Assembly: GCA_963700195.1 (NCBI GenBank)
Contig: CAVOWQ010000045.1
Coordinates: 24,464 to 88,463, forward strand
Source of the DNA: AP-15 sp963700195
GTDB lineage: Bacteria > Pseudomonadota > Alphaproteobacteria > ATCC43930 > CGMCC-115725
Reading direction: 5' to 3'
Length of the DNA: 64,000 nt
This document shows, piece after piece, positions 9,910-21,876 of this stretch. The notes under the pieces are model-generated. The model did no database searches. It had not been told where the DNA came from and saw only the letters and a program-made list of their open reading frames with translations. Position numbers and translations under genes: made by a program. Each line of letters starts with the position of its first letter. The first letter of the stretch is position 1.

Positions 9910-11232
9910 TCAGGCCGCGATGGCCTCGGCGTGGCGGAGAAAGCGGCGGTTTGGGGCGCTGCGCGGACGGGTCGCCAGGCGCTCGTGCGCCAGCGACAGG
10001 GCGACGTCGCGCTGACCGGCGCGCACGGCCGCCTCGGTCAGGGTCCAGTCGACGACGTCGCGTTGCGCGTGGCTGCCGCCGATCTGCCATAGATCGACAC
10101 GAACCGGCAGCAGCAACTCGACCGCCTCGGCGTAGGCGCCGCGGTGGAACGCCGCGAGACCCTCGACCACCGGAATGCCGACGGTGCGATAGAGGCCGGC
10201 CGCTTCGAGGCCGCTCGCCGCCGTCTCGCGCATCGCCTCGAGGCGCCGCTCGACCAGCGCTTCCTGGCCCGAGCGCAGCTCGGCCATCGCGGCGTGGATG
10301 TCGGCGAAGACGAGGCATTTCCCGTCGGCGTGGTCCTGCCACAAATCCGCCTGCTCCGGCCAGCGGTCGCCGATGTCGCAGCCGAGCGTGTCGAGGCGCC
10401 ACAAGAGAGCCGTGGCGTTGGTGAGGCTGAGGGCGACCGGGCGTTGCGTGGCGCGCATCGGCCCGTCATAGAGCGCGAGTGCGGCGTCGTATTGCCCGAG
10501 CTCGAGGTGGAACAGCGATTTGTGCCACCAGATATGGACCTGGTTCATGTGGCCGGGGGTCGACCACAGCGCCTCGCGCGCCGCCATCCACCCGAGCCCG
10601 TCTTCCGGGCGCCCGGTCATTTCCATCACATGCGCGACGGTGTGATGCGGCCAGAAGCTCAACGGTTCGAGCTCGGCGGCGGCGCGCGACTCGTCCTCGG
10701 CCCGTGTGTAATCGCCGGCTTCCTCCAGCCCGAAGCCGTGGAAGGCCAGCAAGGTCCCGTAGCCCGGCTGGTCCTTGGACCAGAATGGCAGGGCCCGCGC
10801 CGACCGGTCCCGGACCCAAGGGAAACGTCCGAGGAACCCGTCGATCAGCGCCGCGCCCTGATGCGCGACAAGGTCGAACGGGTAGCGCATCAGGTGGCGG
10901 TCCAGCACCGCGACGGCGGCGGCCCGAGAACCTTGAACCAAATGGGAGAGCGCGGCGAGATGGGCTTGCTCACGCTCGTTCAACGTCAAGGGCCGGGCGG
11001 TTTCGACCAATGACTTGGCCTGGGTCAATAAGCCCGGGTCATTGGCCACGGCGAACACCCAGGCTTTTCCCAGATATGCCATCGCGAAGTCGGGCGCGGC
11101 CTGACATGCCTCCTCGAACAGGCCGATCGCGTCGCCGTGGACGAGGTTGAACGCCCGTACTGCCTGATCGTATGCGGTGACGGCCGCTTCCGTCGCGCCG
11201 GAGAGGTGATGTCCCTGGGCGTCCTGGATCAT
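9910..11232 (-). CDS. Tetratricopeptide repeat protein, TTC38-like
   Basis: About 440 residues of helical repeats with no signal peptide, beginning MIQDAQGHHLSG (a second ATG four codons upstream is possible). Repeats such as AIGLFEEACQAAPDFAMAYL, HHTVAHVMEMTGRPEDGLGW and the WWHKSLFHLELGQYDAALAL stretch are characteristic of the TTC38-like family of bacterial TPR proteins, which have no assigned function. It stands alone on the minus strand and is likely a cytosolic protein-interaction scaffold. No enzyme motif is seen. Confidence 0.78.
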   Translation of the reverse strand: MIQDAQGHHLSGATEAAVTAYDQAVRAFNLVHGDAIGLFEEACQAAPDFAMAYLGKAWVFAVANDPGLLTQAKSLVETARPLTLNEREQAHLAALSHLVQGSRAAAVAVLDRHLMRYPFDLVAHQGAALIDGFLGRFPWVRDRSARALPFWSKDQPGYGTLLAFHGFGLEEAGDYTRAEDESRAAAELEPLSFWPHHTVAHVMEMTGRPEDGLGWMAAREALWSTPGHMNQVHIWWHKSLFHLELGQYDAALALYDGPMRATQRPVALSLTNATALLWRLDTLGCDIGDRWPEQADLWQDHADGKCLVFADIHAAMAELRSGQEALVERRLEAMRETAASGLEAAGLYRTVGIPVVEGLAAFHRGAYAEAVELLLPVRVDLWQIGGSHAQRDVVDWTLTEAAVRAGQRDVALSLAHERLATRPRSAPNRRFLRHAEAIAA

Positions 11233-11331
11233 TGTTGGCTCCATCGCTTCGGAACGCCGGCCGCTTGTTGCGCTGGCGCCGAGCGGGCTCGGCTCCCCGA
11301 TGATCGGCCATTCGTCCGCCGAGTGTGGAGG

Positions 11332-11802
11332 TTAGGGCCTGCGCAACGCGCCGCGCAACAGGTTGATTGCCACACGTCCGTTTGGAGCCAAATCGTCGGC
11401 CCTTTGCCTGAAGGCAGATCCACCTGACCTAAAGCAACGAAAATCCCGCTCGAAGAGCCGCGCCTCATCCTGACTGCGAAAGCGGAGGTCGAGGGTGATG
11501 ACGCCGCTTTTTGTTTCTGACTTGAACTCGACCGGATCGATGTCGTGGCGATACAGCCAAGGGCGGATATCGTTTAAGGATCGCCGAGCGGCGTTCCGAC
11601 GGGCGTCTCGATACAGATGCAATAGGTTCGGAGGACATGCTGCGCCCCCTCTCTTGGCCGAAGAGGCGGGAGCGCGCGGATCTCTCAGTCGATGCCGAGC
11701 CTCGGCGAGGGCATCAATGTCACAGTTATCGTACCGTTCGTTGATTGGCGATATCGGTCCATGGAGGCGCAAACCGGTGGACGTGCGCTCGACCCGAGGC
11801 AC
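11332..11802 (-). CDS. Small hypothetical protein
   Basis: Up to 156 residues; not recognised. The C-terminal half (LNDIRPWLYRHDIDPVEFKS, then GVITLDLRFRSQDEARLFER) has a natural composition and alternating pattern that could be a small alpha/beta domain. The N-terminal part is Arg-rich and may be untranslated, so the true start is probably internal. It lies between the LLM oxidoreductase and the TPR protein on the same strand. Existence as a gene is uncertain. Confidence 0.3.
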   Translation of the reverse strand: MPRVERTSTGLRLHGPISPINERYDNCDIDALAEARHRLRDPRAPASSAKRGGAACPPNLLHLYRDARRNAARRSLNDIRPWLYRHDIDPVEFKSETKSGVITLDLRFRSQDEARLFERDFRCFRSGGSAFRQRADDLAPNGRVAINLLRGALRRP

Positions 11803-11829
11803 GGTAGCGCGAGTTCGAGGCGTTCCCGC

Positions 11830-12865
11830 TCACTGGCCGGCCAAGGCCAGCGGCTGCGGCCGGTCGGCGAAAGCCGGCATGATGTCGCGGGCAAATCGGC
11901 GGATGTTCTCGCGCGAGCCGCCGAAGTTGATGATGACGTACTCGACCCCACCCTGGCGCAGGGCATCGAGCTTGCGCATGATCTCGTCCGGCGTGCCGAA
12001 GAGTGCGCTCTCCGCGCTTTCGTACCGGGCCTCTTCTTCGTGCGATTTGAACCGTGTCCTGGCCTCGCCGTCCGGGCGCCGCGCCAGCGCGTTGATCCGC
12101 ATATGCCCCTGATACCGCCGCTCGAGCGCGGCCTCTTTGTCGGCCGCGTTCTTGGCGATATGGACCGCGCGCGCAACGGCGACATGCATCGGGTCGAAGG
12201 CGCGGCCGCGCGCCTCGACCTCCTCGCGGAATTGGGCGACCTGTTCGAGGATCTCCTCGGCGAGCGAATGCTGGCCCAGCAGCATGTTGTAGCCGCGTTC
12301 GGCCACTTGGTGGACCGAAGCTCGGGCTGCCCGCCCCCATCCAGAACGGCGGATGCGGCTTCTGCGCGGTCGGCGGCTCGACGACGATGTTCTCGAATTG
12401 CCAGTATTTGCCCCGGTGGGAGAATGGCGTCTCGGAGGTGAAGGCCTTGGTGATGACTTCGAGCGACTCTTCGAAGCGCGAATCCGCCTCCTCCATCGGC
12501 AGGCAGAACCCGGCAAATTCGTTGTAGCGGTACCCCTTGCCGACGCCGAAATCGAGCCGTCCGGCGGACAGCAGATCTAATGTCGCGGCCTGCTCGGCCA
12601 GCAGTACCGGATTGTGCCAGGGCAATACCAGCACCGCCGTGCCGAGCCGCAAATGGCGGGTGCGGGCGCCGAGCCAGGTCAAGAGGTTGAGGCTCGCCGA
12701 GACCTGGCCAAAGCCGGTGAAGTGGTGCTCGACGAGAAAGGTGCTGTAATAGCCGAGCGCCTCGGCTTCGACATTGTTGTCGATGAAATCGCGGAAGCCC
12801 TGGCTGCTGTCGGTGTCGGGGCCGCTGCGCCTCGCTTGCGCGCTGCCGAACAATCCAAAACGCAT
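11830..12865 (-). CDS. LLM class flavin-dependent oxidoreductase, one frameshift
   Basis: A luciferase-like monooxygenase-family enzyme of about 345 residues that would use reduced flavin to oxidise an unknown substrate. It starts at MRFGLFGSAQ. Family blocks are YYSTFLVEHHFTGFG, LRLGTAVLVLPWHNPVLLAE, LDLLSAGRLDFGVGKGYR and HPPFWMGAGSP. In the second frame come HQVAERGYNMLLGQHS, ESALFGTPDEIMRKLD and the C-terminus ending ADRPQPLALAGQ. The shift near 12320 is explained by one extra T in a TTC triplet; removing it gives GSPSSVHQVAERGYN. Monocistronic as far as can be seen. Confidence 0.85.
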
Positions 12866-13045
12866 CGTCTTCTCCTTCGGGAAACCAGTTCTACCAGATT
12901 CTATCTCAGGCCGAGGCGACACTAATCATCTGTCCAATGTGCGGGGATTGTTCTGTCCGCCCCTGCATATCCTATGCGCGGGAGCGATCATGCAAGACTG
13001 TGTCGCTGGTAGCGAGTCCCGGCAAGCAACTCGAGGAGGTCTTTC

Positions 13046-13618
13046 GTGAAACGAATATTGCTCGCCGCCGTGCTGGCGACAACGACCGCGATTGCGGTTC
13101 CGATCATCGCCCGCTCGGCCCAGGATGCCGAGATGCAGCAGGCCCAGGCGGCGCCGCCGGCGCAGGCGGACGAGCAATCGGGCGAGGAGCACCGCGGCGG
13201 TGGTCGCGGGCGTTGGATGCGCGGCGAGGGCGGCCCGGGCATGCAGGGCTGGCGGGGAATGATGATGCACCGCATGATGATGCGCCGGAACCCGCAGGAA
13301 CGGTGCGAGGAGCGGCTGGCCTGGCGGGCCGCGATGCGCGCCTACACCGAGGCGAAGCTCGACTTGACCCCCGAGCAGCGCCCGCTATGGGACAGGGTGG
13401 AGAGCATCGCCCAGACCGAGCAGCAGAAGGAACGCCAGCTCTGCGCTTCGCTGAAACCGCGCGACGAAACGACCGTGCTCGACCGGCTCGACCGGATGCA
13501 GCAGTTCCTGTCGACGCGGCTCGAGGCATTGCAGGCGGCGAAACCGGCCGTCCAGGCGCTCTACCAGGCGCTGACGCCGGAGCAGCGGGCGATCTTCGAT
13601 CATCCCTTCCGCCGCTAG
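13046..13618 (+). CDS. Periplasmic Spy/CpxP-like LTXXQ-motif protein
   Basis: A 190-residue protein with a signal peptide (MKRILLAAVLATTTAIAVP), then a Gln/Ala- and Gly/Arg/Met-rich linker (GRGRWMRGEGG, MMMHRMMMRR). The helical domain carries two LTXXQ motifs, LTPEQRPLWDRV and LTPEQRAIFDH, spaced about 90 residues apart as in the Spy/CpxP family. These act as periplasmic chaperones or stress/metal sensors. The Met/His-rich linker could bind metal. A GAGGTC ribosome site lies about 8 bases before the ATG. Confidence 0.82.
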   Translation: MKRILLAAVLATTTAIAVPIIARSAQDAEMQQAQAAPPAQADEQSGEEHRGGGRGRWMRGEGGPGMQGWRGMMMHRMMMRRNPQERCEERLAWRAAMRAYTEAKLDLTPEQRPLWDRVESIAQTEQQKERQLCASLKPRDETTVLDRLDRMQQFLSTRLEALQAAKPAVQALYQALTPEQRAIFDHPFRR

Positions 13619-13729
13619 CGGTCACCGCAGCGGCTCAATGCGACATCGAGACGTGTGCGGGGCAACTCGCCGTAGCGTGCGGTGCCGCAGCATCGATGCC
13701 GCGAACTCGATGCTGACGGGACTACCCGC

Positions 13730-14981
13730 TCAGTCGAGCATGATCCGCACGCCGGTGGCGCCGTTGAGCAGACGTTTCAAATGAAAGCTCACCAGCTGGT
13801 CGTCGCCGCATAGACCAAGCAAAGCGGCAAATGCCGGCAGTGCGCTCGGGTCCCCCGCTTCGAGCTTGCGGAAGGCGTCGAGGTAGGCCCGGGTCGCCGG
13901 AGCCTCATACTCTTCGGCGGAGAGCGGCTCGAAGGCCCGCAAGGGTTCGCTGCGCCCGCGCAACAGCAGGTCGCCGACCGGCCTGCCCGTAAAACCGGGG
14001 ACGCGAGCCGCCACGCTCTCGCCGACGCAGATGCGGGTCCCGAGCTGCTTGTTCGCCGCTTCGAGCCGCGCCGCCGTATTTACCGTGTCGCCATAGGCGG
14101 TGTAGTCGAAGTAGCGGCGGCCGCCGAAATTTCCGACAATTGCCGGGCCTGCATTGAGGCCGAGACGGGTCGCACCGAGAACAACCCCTTTTTGCCTCCC
14201 AGCGCTTGGCGAAGGATTGGGAGCGGGCATCCAGCTCCAGCGCGCAGGCGACCGCGCGGGCGGCATGGTCCGGCTGCTCGGCCGGCGCCCCAAACAGCAC
14301 GTGCAGCGCGTCGCCGACGATCTTCACGACGGTTCCGCCGTGCGCGAACACGGTGTCGGTCATCTCGCCGAGATAATCGTTGAGCAGCGGCGCGATGACC
14401 TCCGGCTCGAGCATCTCGACGAGCGTCGTAAACCCGGCCATGTCGGTGAACAGCGAGGTGATCTCGCGCCGCTGGCCGCCGAGATCGACGGCCTCGGGAT
14501 CGCTCGCCAGCCGCTCGGCCAGATTGGGGGAGAAATAGCGGGACAACAGCGCATGCGCCCGTTCCGCGGCAATCTGCCGGCGCCGCGCCTCGCGCAATGT
14601 TTCGATGTGGCGCAAGGTCTTGTTGATCGTCGTCTCGAGGTCGGCGAAATCGATCGGCTTGGTCAGGAAATCGAAGGCTCCGCGGTTCATCGCGGTGCGG
14701 ATATTGGCCATGTCGCCATAGGCGGACACGATGACCGTCGAGAGCGGGTCATCGCCTTCCTGGATTCTTTGCAAAAGGGTCAGCCCGTCCATGCGCGGCA
14801 TGTTGATGTCGCTCACCACCATGTCGACAGCGCCGCCATTGCCCAGCATTTCGAGCGCCTCGGCGCCGTCGCGGGCGAACAGAAACCGGACTTGGCCATC
14901 CCGGATCTGGCGCCGGAACTTCTGCTGGACGAGGGTTTCCAGGTCGGGCTCGTCATCGACCAGCAGGATCGTCGAGGTCAT
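13730..14981 (-). CDS. Response regulator with adenylate/guanylate cyclase output domain, one frameshift
   Basis: The N-terminal receiver domain starts MTSTILLVDDEPDLE with the acidic pair, phospho-acceptor Asp in VVSDINMPRMDG and Lys in FLTKPID. A helical linker (ARRRQIAAERAHALLSRYFS) leads to a class III cyclase domain with SLFTDMAGFTTLVE, IVGDALHVLFG and, in the second frame, YGDTVNTAARLEAANKQLG. The predicted role is phosphorylation-controlled synthesis of cyclic AMP or GMP in the cytosol. A single indel near 14190 splits the catalytic domain. No cognate histidine kinase is adjacent. It is divergent from glpK, with about 190 bases between. Confidence 0.86.
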
Positions 14982-15170
14982 GCCTCCCCCCTCGCTCCTT
15001 GATGACAACATCGAGCGGCTCGTCGATGATGCCCTTGCCGAGACCGATTTGCGCGTCCTGACATCCCGTTCACCGCCTCGCCTGCCGAGCACCTCTCGAG
15101 GTCGATGATAGCAGACGTTGCGGCGACAAAGAGGCGTGGATCGACGGCGCGAAGGAGTTTGGTATCGTTG

Positions 15171-16657
<1,487 letters not shown>

Positions 16658-16661
<4 letters not shown>

Positions 16662-16972
16662 ACCTTCTCTCGCCGCTTCCGGACGCGCGGGCAGCCGAAC
16701 AGGTCGCGACATTGCTGACCCGGCCCGGTTTGCGGGTCGAGCGGATCGTCTCGCTGGGCCAAGCGAGCCCGCCGGGGTTCTGGTACGACCAGCCGGAGGG
16801 CGAATGGGTGCTGGTGCTCGCCGGCGCCGCCAAGTTGCGGTTTGCCGACGAGCCCGAGGCGCGCCTGCTGCGCCCCGGCGACTGGCTCGACATCGCCCCG
16901 CACCGGCGTCATCGCGTCGACTGGACCGACCCGGCAACCCCGACCGTATGGCTCGCGGTGTTCTACGATTAG
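16658..16972 (+). CDS. Cupin-fold small protein
   Basis: A 104-residue single-domain cupin starting at a GTG that overlaps the glpK stop codon (GTGA), so translation is probably coupled. Core motifs are PGFWYDQPEGEWVLVLAG and, after the loop, LLRPGDWLDIAPHRRHRVDW, where the His cluster could hold a metal. The family is widespread and uncharacterised. Coupling to glpK suggests a link to glycerol metabolism or its control, but that is inference from position only. Confidence 0.8.
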
Positions 16973-17158
16973 GGTCAGCTAGGCATATGAGGGGCCGGAT
17001 CATCTCGGCAGTCTCGCACGCCACTCGCGTGTAGCCAGCCCAGGCCGACGAGCGGGTTTGCCGCGATCCGGCGTCGTGGCTAGGCACGCCGTCGGCAATG
17101 CACTCACAAGCAAAGCGGCGCCCGAGAGCGCCGCCGAACTTAGGAGTGTCGGAATTCT

Positions 17159-17858
17159 TTACACTGCCTTTCGCCGGCGACGGCCTAGCCAACCCAGCCC
17201 AACGAGGGCGGAGCCGAAAATCGTCAGCGAGGCCGGCTCGGGCACGGCGGCGGGAGCTGGGTATCACTCGCCAGACGAAGATCCACGGTGGCCGCGGTGC
17301 CTGGCGGACTGCGGCAAGGTAAGAGATCCGTCACCGTGAGCGGTTGAATCATCAGTGACGTGACCGTGAAGTCGATCGTGGCCTTGATCGCACGGGAAAT
17401 CCGCGGACAGGCTGTCATTCTGCCGTCTACGTGTAGGTCACGTTAGTTGGATCGTCAAACTGTGGCGTACTCGTGCCGTCTTTATGCCGAGCCACGTGAC
17501 GGTGCCGTTCAGGGTGTTGCCACTCTGCGCTGAAGGTGAAGGTTTCGGTTCCGCCCGAGGCGATCGGAAAGATGCCGCCGCTCAGTGCAGCGATCTTGCG
17601 GTCCGCCGCGTCATCGAACCGAACGTGGTGGTTCCGGTGTCGAGTAGGGTGGTGCCATCGGAGACCGGAAGCGCCGCGGTGACGTTGTACATCGCAGCGG
17701 TGCGAGAACCGTCGAGCGTCCCGTTGCCATTGCTGGTAAAGCTGACTGTTCAGCTGTCTCCGCCCGTCGTGATATGGTGGCCGCGACTCGCCGCGAAACG
17801 CCCAGAGGAGTGCGGCTGGCCAGCAGCGCGACCGTGGCATAAGAAGTTTGCCGTTCAT
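17159..17858 (-). CDS. PEP-CTERM sorting-signal protein, frameshifted
   Basis: The C-terminal peptide encoded at 17159-17240 is VPEPASLTIFGSALVGLGWL followed by GRRRRKAV and a stop. That is the complete PEP-CTERM tripartite signal (PEP motif, transmembrane helix, basic tail) recognised by exosortase. Upstream, in two other frames, Thr/Ser/Gly-rich segments (TVSFTSNGNGTLDGSRTA, SGGIFPIASGGTETFTFS) look like a secreted beta-sandwich protein. A start MNGKLLMPRS at 17858 follows AGGAG. Several frame changes are needed to join the parts, so the gene may be broken or mis-sequenced. No exosortase or EPS gene is in the window. Confidence 0.6.
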
Positions 17859-18230
17859 CTCTGCACTCCTCGCAAGATCAAATACTGAACCTGCCCTTTG
17901 TAAAGCAAGGCGCGTGCCAAAATGGATGTTTTCGTTTATCTTCAATGGTTAGAACATCCGCGTGGAAAACCGCGGAAGACCATTTGTAAGAACGACCGAC
18001 AGCCGCCTTAGTCGCGAGATCGGTCCAGGCTAATCAGGACCTCTCTAAATCGACGAAAGCAGCAGACCAGTCCAGTGCAGATGCCAACCCGTGCCTGTAG
18101 GAAACCGAATTGGTCCGGCGGACAAATCTCGATCGTATTTAGCCGAGGGCTCATCCGAACGGGTTGCCCGCAGCGTCGGCCATTACTGTGCAAAGGATCC
18201 GACGCTTGCCGGGCAACGAGCTGCGCCCGG
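17859..18230. other. Intergenic stretch without a recognisable gene
   Basis: About 370 bases between the PEP-CTERM gene and the end of the TPR-sulfotransferase gene. Only short open frames with unnatural composition are present. No convincing terminator, RNA or repeat is seen. Confidence 0.5.
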
Positions 18231-20180
18231 TTATGCCCTTTGCAACACTTCCAGCAGTGGGTTCAGCATGCCCCTGCGTACCGTCGCCAGCGCCCGACCG
18301 AGCGCCGGTAGAGCGGTTGGCGCACTTGCCAGGCGCTGGCGGTCAGGACCGGCCGTTCGGTGAGGTGAAAGTCGAAACAGGCCGGTTCCCATCCGAGGCC
18401 GAGGAACTCGATCAGGCGGCGGCTCTCGCGCTCCAGATCCGAGACCAGCTCCTCGTAATCGATCACCAGGATTTCGAGCGGCAGCACGTGCAACCAATGG
18501 GTGGCCAGCCGCCGGACCTCCAACGCCCTGGCCCCGCAATCCGCCAAATCGTAGGTGTAAAGGTGCCCCTCGGTAAAATGGTGGAAATAGGAGGATAGAC
18601 ACACGTCGCGCAGATCACGCCGGCACAGGATGACCCGGGCCGACGGGAACAGCGCCGCAATCATCCAAAGAAAAAAGATGTTGTCCGGCATCTTGTCGAT
18701 GATGCGAACGGCTCCGTTCCCGAGCGCCTGCAGAGCGCCGACATGCCAGTCGGCGAGCCGCCGAGGAAAGGCCGCGTCCCATTTCTCCACGGGAAGGCCC
18801 CGATTGTGCGCCGACAGCGTCTCCCAAATCGTTTCTATTGCGGGCAGCTCGCCGGCGCCGAACACGCGCGAATGGCTGGCCGCGATCTGCTCGACGAGGC
18901 TCGTGCCGGAGCGCGGCATGCCGACAATGAAGACGGGGACTTGCGACGGGTTGACCCCATGAGGCGGCGGCCGAAAAGAAATCGGGCGTGGCGAGCGCGA
19001 TCAGATCATCCACCTGTCGCCGCAACGCCTCGATATCGAAGCGTTCGCCAGCCTCCGCCCGCTGCTGCCGATGAAGGGCATTGGCCTCGGCAAAGCACGG
19101 AAAGGCCTCGTCGCAGCGTTCGGCATTGTCGAGCAGCATGCCTAGCGCAAAGCCGGCGGAAATCCGATCCGACACCGAGCGCCCGAGGTTTTTCAGCACC
19201 GCTTCGAGGCGCCGGAGCTGCGCGTCGTCCGTGGCTTGCTGTCCGGTGACGGCGAGGCTGCGATAGACCTCCGGCCAATCCGGATCGATATCGACGGCGC
19301 GGCGAAAGCACATCAGCGCTTCGTCGAACCGGCCGAAACTGCGCAACACGGTACCGAGCTCGTGCCATGCCGCCGTGTAATCCGGGGCCAGCTCCACGGC
19401 CCGGCGCAGCTCAGGTTCACCGCCCGGCAGGTCCTTCCGCAGATAAAGGGTCGTGCCGAGCGCGAAATGCGCCGTCGGATCGTCTGGATCCAACGCGATC
19501 GCTTGTTCGAGACAGGCCACCGCCTCCTCGTAACGGCCGAGCTTGGCGAGCACCCAACCGAGATCACGATGCGTCTGCGCGAGGTCGGGCGCGAGATCGA
19601 GGGCGCGGCGGAGCGGAGCCTCGGCTTCGGCAAATCGCTCGAAACCCATCAGGGCGTCGGCGCGATTGACATGTGCCCCGAAAAACTCCGGGATCAGCGC
19701 GATCGCCCGTTCGGAGCTTGCAAGACCCGCCGCGAATTCGTCCTGCTGATTGAGCGCAGCAGCAAGGTTATTATGCGCCATGCCGTAATCGGATTTGAGC
19801 GCCAATGCTCGGCGGTAGCTCTCCACCGCCTCCGCCAGCTTGCCGGTTTCGCGCAAGGTGTTGCCGTAGTTCAGATGGATATCGGGCAGTTCCGGCAACT
19901 CCGGCAGGGCGCGCTCGATCAGCAACAGCGCCGTGCCGACGTCTCCGCACTGGTAGGCTACCACTCCTAACAGGTGCAGCGCGTTGGCGTCATCCGGGTC
20001 TTTCTGCAGCGCTTTGCGGTACAGGGCCTCCGCCCGCCGCAGCCGTCCGGCCTGATGATGGGCAAATCCGGCGCGCACGGTCCGCAACCGCCCCGCCCGC
20101 TGCCGCGCCTCCCGCTTCTGTTCTTCGGATGCGACCCGCCGGTGACTCGATCGTCCTAACGTTGCGGCTGCGGAAACCAT
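18231..20180 (-). CDS. TPR-sulfotransferase fusion protein, frameshifted
   Basis: The N-terminal 400 or so residues are tandem tetratricopeptide repeats (for example AEALYRKALQKDPDDANALH and AVACLEQAIALDPDDPTAHF). They are followed by a sulfotransferase domain. Its PAPS 5'-phosphosulfate loop is FIVGMPRSGTSLVEQI and its 3'-phosphate-binding region is CRRDLRDVCLSSYFHHF. A frameshift near 18945 lies just before the loop, and a second near 18275 changes the last residues; the natural end is NPLLEVLQRA at 18231. Together about 650 residues, typical of this bacterial family. The acceptor is unknown. The start overlaps the upstream gene by 25 bases and may be internal. Confidence 0.8.
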
Positions 20181-20689
20181 TGGCCGGCAGGGGTCGTGTC
20201 GGTTTCGTTTTCGGGCGGTTTTGGGACGGTCACAAGTCCGACGCCGACCGGCCTTCGCTGCCGGATATGCGGCAGGATCTTGATCGACGGATAATCCGGA
20301 GAGAACGTGATAACATCCTCGATCGGAGTAGCCTCGGCGGCAGCGATGGGCAAACGGCCCGCTACATATTTGTTCGAGGTCATCGTCGCTTGCAGGTTGG
20401 TAATCTTAATGTCACGTCGGGCGAAAGTTTCTTCGTCCGCCGCCTCTGTGACATCGAGGAACAGCGACGACTGACCGACTGCCGCTGGTGAGCCGTCCTG
20501 CGGCGCGTCGGCTCCCGGTTCGCCCTTTGGCTCCTGCGCCAGTTGGCGCGCAGTCTTGTCGGTTACGGTACAGGTGTATTCTGAAGTTGTGCTTTGACCG
20601 AGCAAGGTCTCGGTGCATGGCAAAGCGGACGTGGTGCTCGAGAAAGCGGCCGCGGCAGCTATTCCCAGCGCCGCCGATTGTGCCCGCAT
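20156..20689 (-). CDS. Hypothetical exported protein
   Basis: A 177-residue protein not recognised as a known family. It has an N-terminal signal-like segment (MRAQSAALGIAAAAAFSSTT) with a likely cleavage near SALP, then two Cys (PCTETLLG, YTCTVTD) that could form a disulfide. A proline- and acid-rich C-terminus follows (VPKPPENETDTTPAGQWF). A GAGGA ribosome site precedes the ATG. It lies directly upstream of, and overlaps, the TPR-sulfotransferase gene, so the two probably share a transcript. Confidence 0.6.
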   Translation of the reverse strand: MRAQSAALGIAAAAAFSSTTSALPCTETLLGQSTTSEYTCTVTDKTARQLAQEPKGEPGADAPQDGSPAAVGQSSLFLDVTEAADEETFARRDIKITNLQATMTSNKYVAGRLPIAAAEATPIEDVITFSPDYPSIKILPHIRQRRPVGVGLVTVPKPPENETDTTPAGQWFPQPQR

Positions 20690-20814
20690 CGCGTCCTCTT
20701 CGAAGATTTTGTTGAGCGAGTCGTGCCCTCGTTACTAGTCTAACTATCACCACAATAACGATTGATCAATATCGGCGAAAATTTCGTTACTCACGGACAG
20801 GATCTTGGCGCGGT

Positions 20815-21876
20815 TTAGGCTGCAATGGCCGCCACGTCGGTAAAGAGCCGCGCGACGCTCTCCCGCGGCAGGCCGCGGGTCACGAATACCAAACGGGATC
20901 GCCGGTCGCCGTCCGGCCAGTCGTCGAGCTCGACCGGCGGGTGCGCGACATGCTGCACGAAATGCACGACGACCGGTCCACGGCATTCCTCGATCGCGAC
21001 CAGGCCCTTGACGCGCAAGAGATCGGGTCCGCGCAATGCCGTCAATACCGCCATTGTTTGTTCGAAGGCCGCCCAGGACAGCGGTTTTTCGAAGATCAGC
21101 GCAAAGCTGCAGAGCCCGTGACTGTGCTCGGGTCCGCCGAGATCAAAGCTGTGCCGCGGCGAGGCAGGCTCGGCCAATAGGAAGGAGGGATTGATCTCGC
21201 CGCCAACGGCGACGCCGACGGGCGCGGCGTTCAACGCGCCGAGGTGCTCGATCAGATGGCCGGTTGTCGCCGCGTCGGCGAGATCGCTCTTGGTGAGGAC
21301 GATGCGGTCGGCGAGGGCGACTTGCTTCTTCGCCTCGGGCATCCGATCGAGATTGCCCTCGCCGTTGACGGCGTCGACGACCGAGATCAGGGCCTGCAAG
21401 TGGAATTCGCGGCCGAGGCCACGGTCGGTGGCAAAGGTCTGCAGCACCGGACCGGGATCGGCGAGCCCCGAGGTTTCGATCACGACCCGCTCGAAACTCG
21501 GGACCGCACCGCGCGCCCGATCGGCAAACAGCCCGCGCAACGTCTCCTGCAGATCGGTGCGGACATTGCAGCACAAACAGCCATTGCCGAGCAGCACCGT
21601 CACATCGCTGCTCGATCGCAACAGCGCATTGTCGATGCCGATTTCGCCGTATTCGTTGACCACGACCGCCGTGTTGGCCCCTTCCGGCTTGTCGAGCAGC
21701 GCGCGGATCAAGGTCGTCTTCCCCGAGCCCAAAAAGCCGGTGACCGCGATAACCGGGACCCGCGGTCCGCGCGCCCGCCGCTGCCGGCGACCGAAGAGCG
21801 CCGCGTCCTTCCCGCCGAACAGCGACTCCGGCCCGGCTTCAGAAGTCCATTTCGAGGGTATAGAGGCCTCCGACAT
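20815..21876 (-). CDS. COG0523 (CobW/P47K) GTPase, putative metallochaperone
   Basis: G3E-family GTPase with P-loop GFLGSGKTTLIRALLD, the metal-binding LLGNGCLCCNVRTDL (CXCC) typical of COG0523, VIETSGLADPGPVLQT and the guanine-specificity motif VLTKSDLAD. The C-terminal CobW domain follows. Members insert or deliver metals such as Zn, Co or Fe; the client cannot be told here. The start is uncertain: ATG 21876 is proposed, with another ATG at 21921, and both lie inside the 3' end of the LVIVD-repeat gene. That implies coupled translation with it. The GNGCLCC Cys residues are intact. Confidence 0.85.
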   Translation of the reverse strand: MSEASIPSKWTSEAGPESLFGGKDAALFGRRQRRARGPRVPVIAVTGFLGSGKTTLIRALLDKPEGANTAVVVNEYGEIGIDNALLRSSSDVTVLLGNGCLCCNVRTDLQETLRGLFADRARGAVPSFERVVIETSGLADPGPVLQTFATDRGLGREFHLQALISVVDAVNGEGNLDRMPEAKKQVALADRIVLTKSDLADAATTGHLIEHLGALNAAPVGVAVGGEINPSFLLAEPASPRHSFDLGGPEHSHGLCSFALIFEKPLSWAAFEQTMAVLTALRGPDLLRVKGLVAIEECRGPVVVHFVQHVAHPPVELDDWPDGDRRSRLVFVTRGLPRESVARLFTDVAAIAA

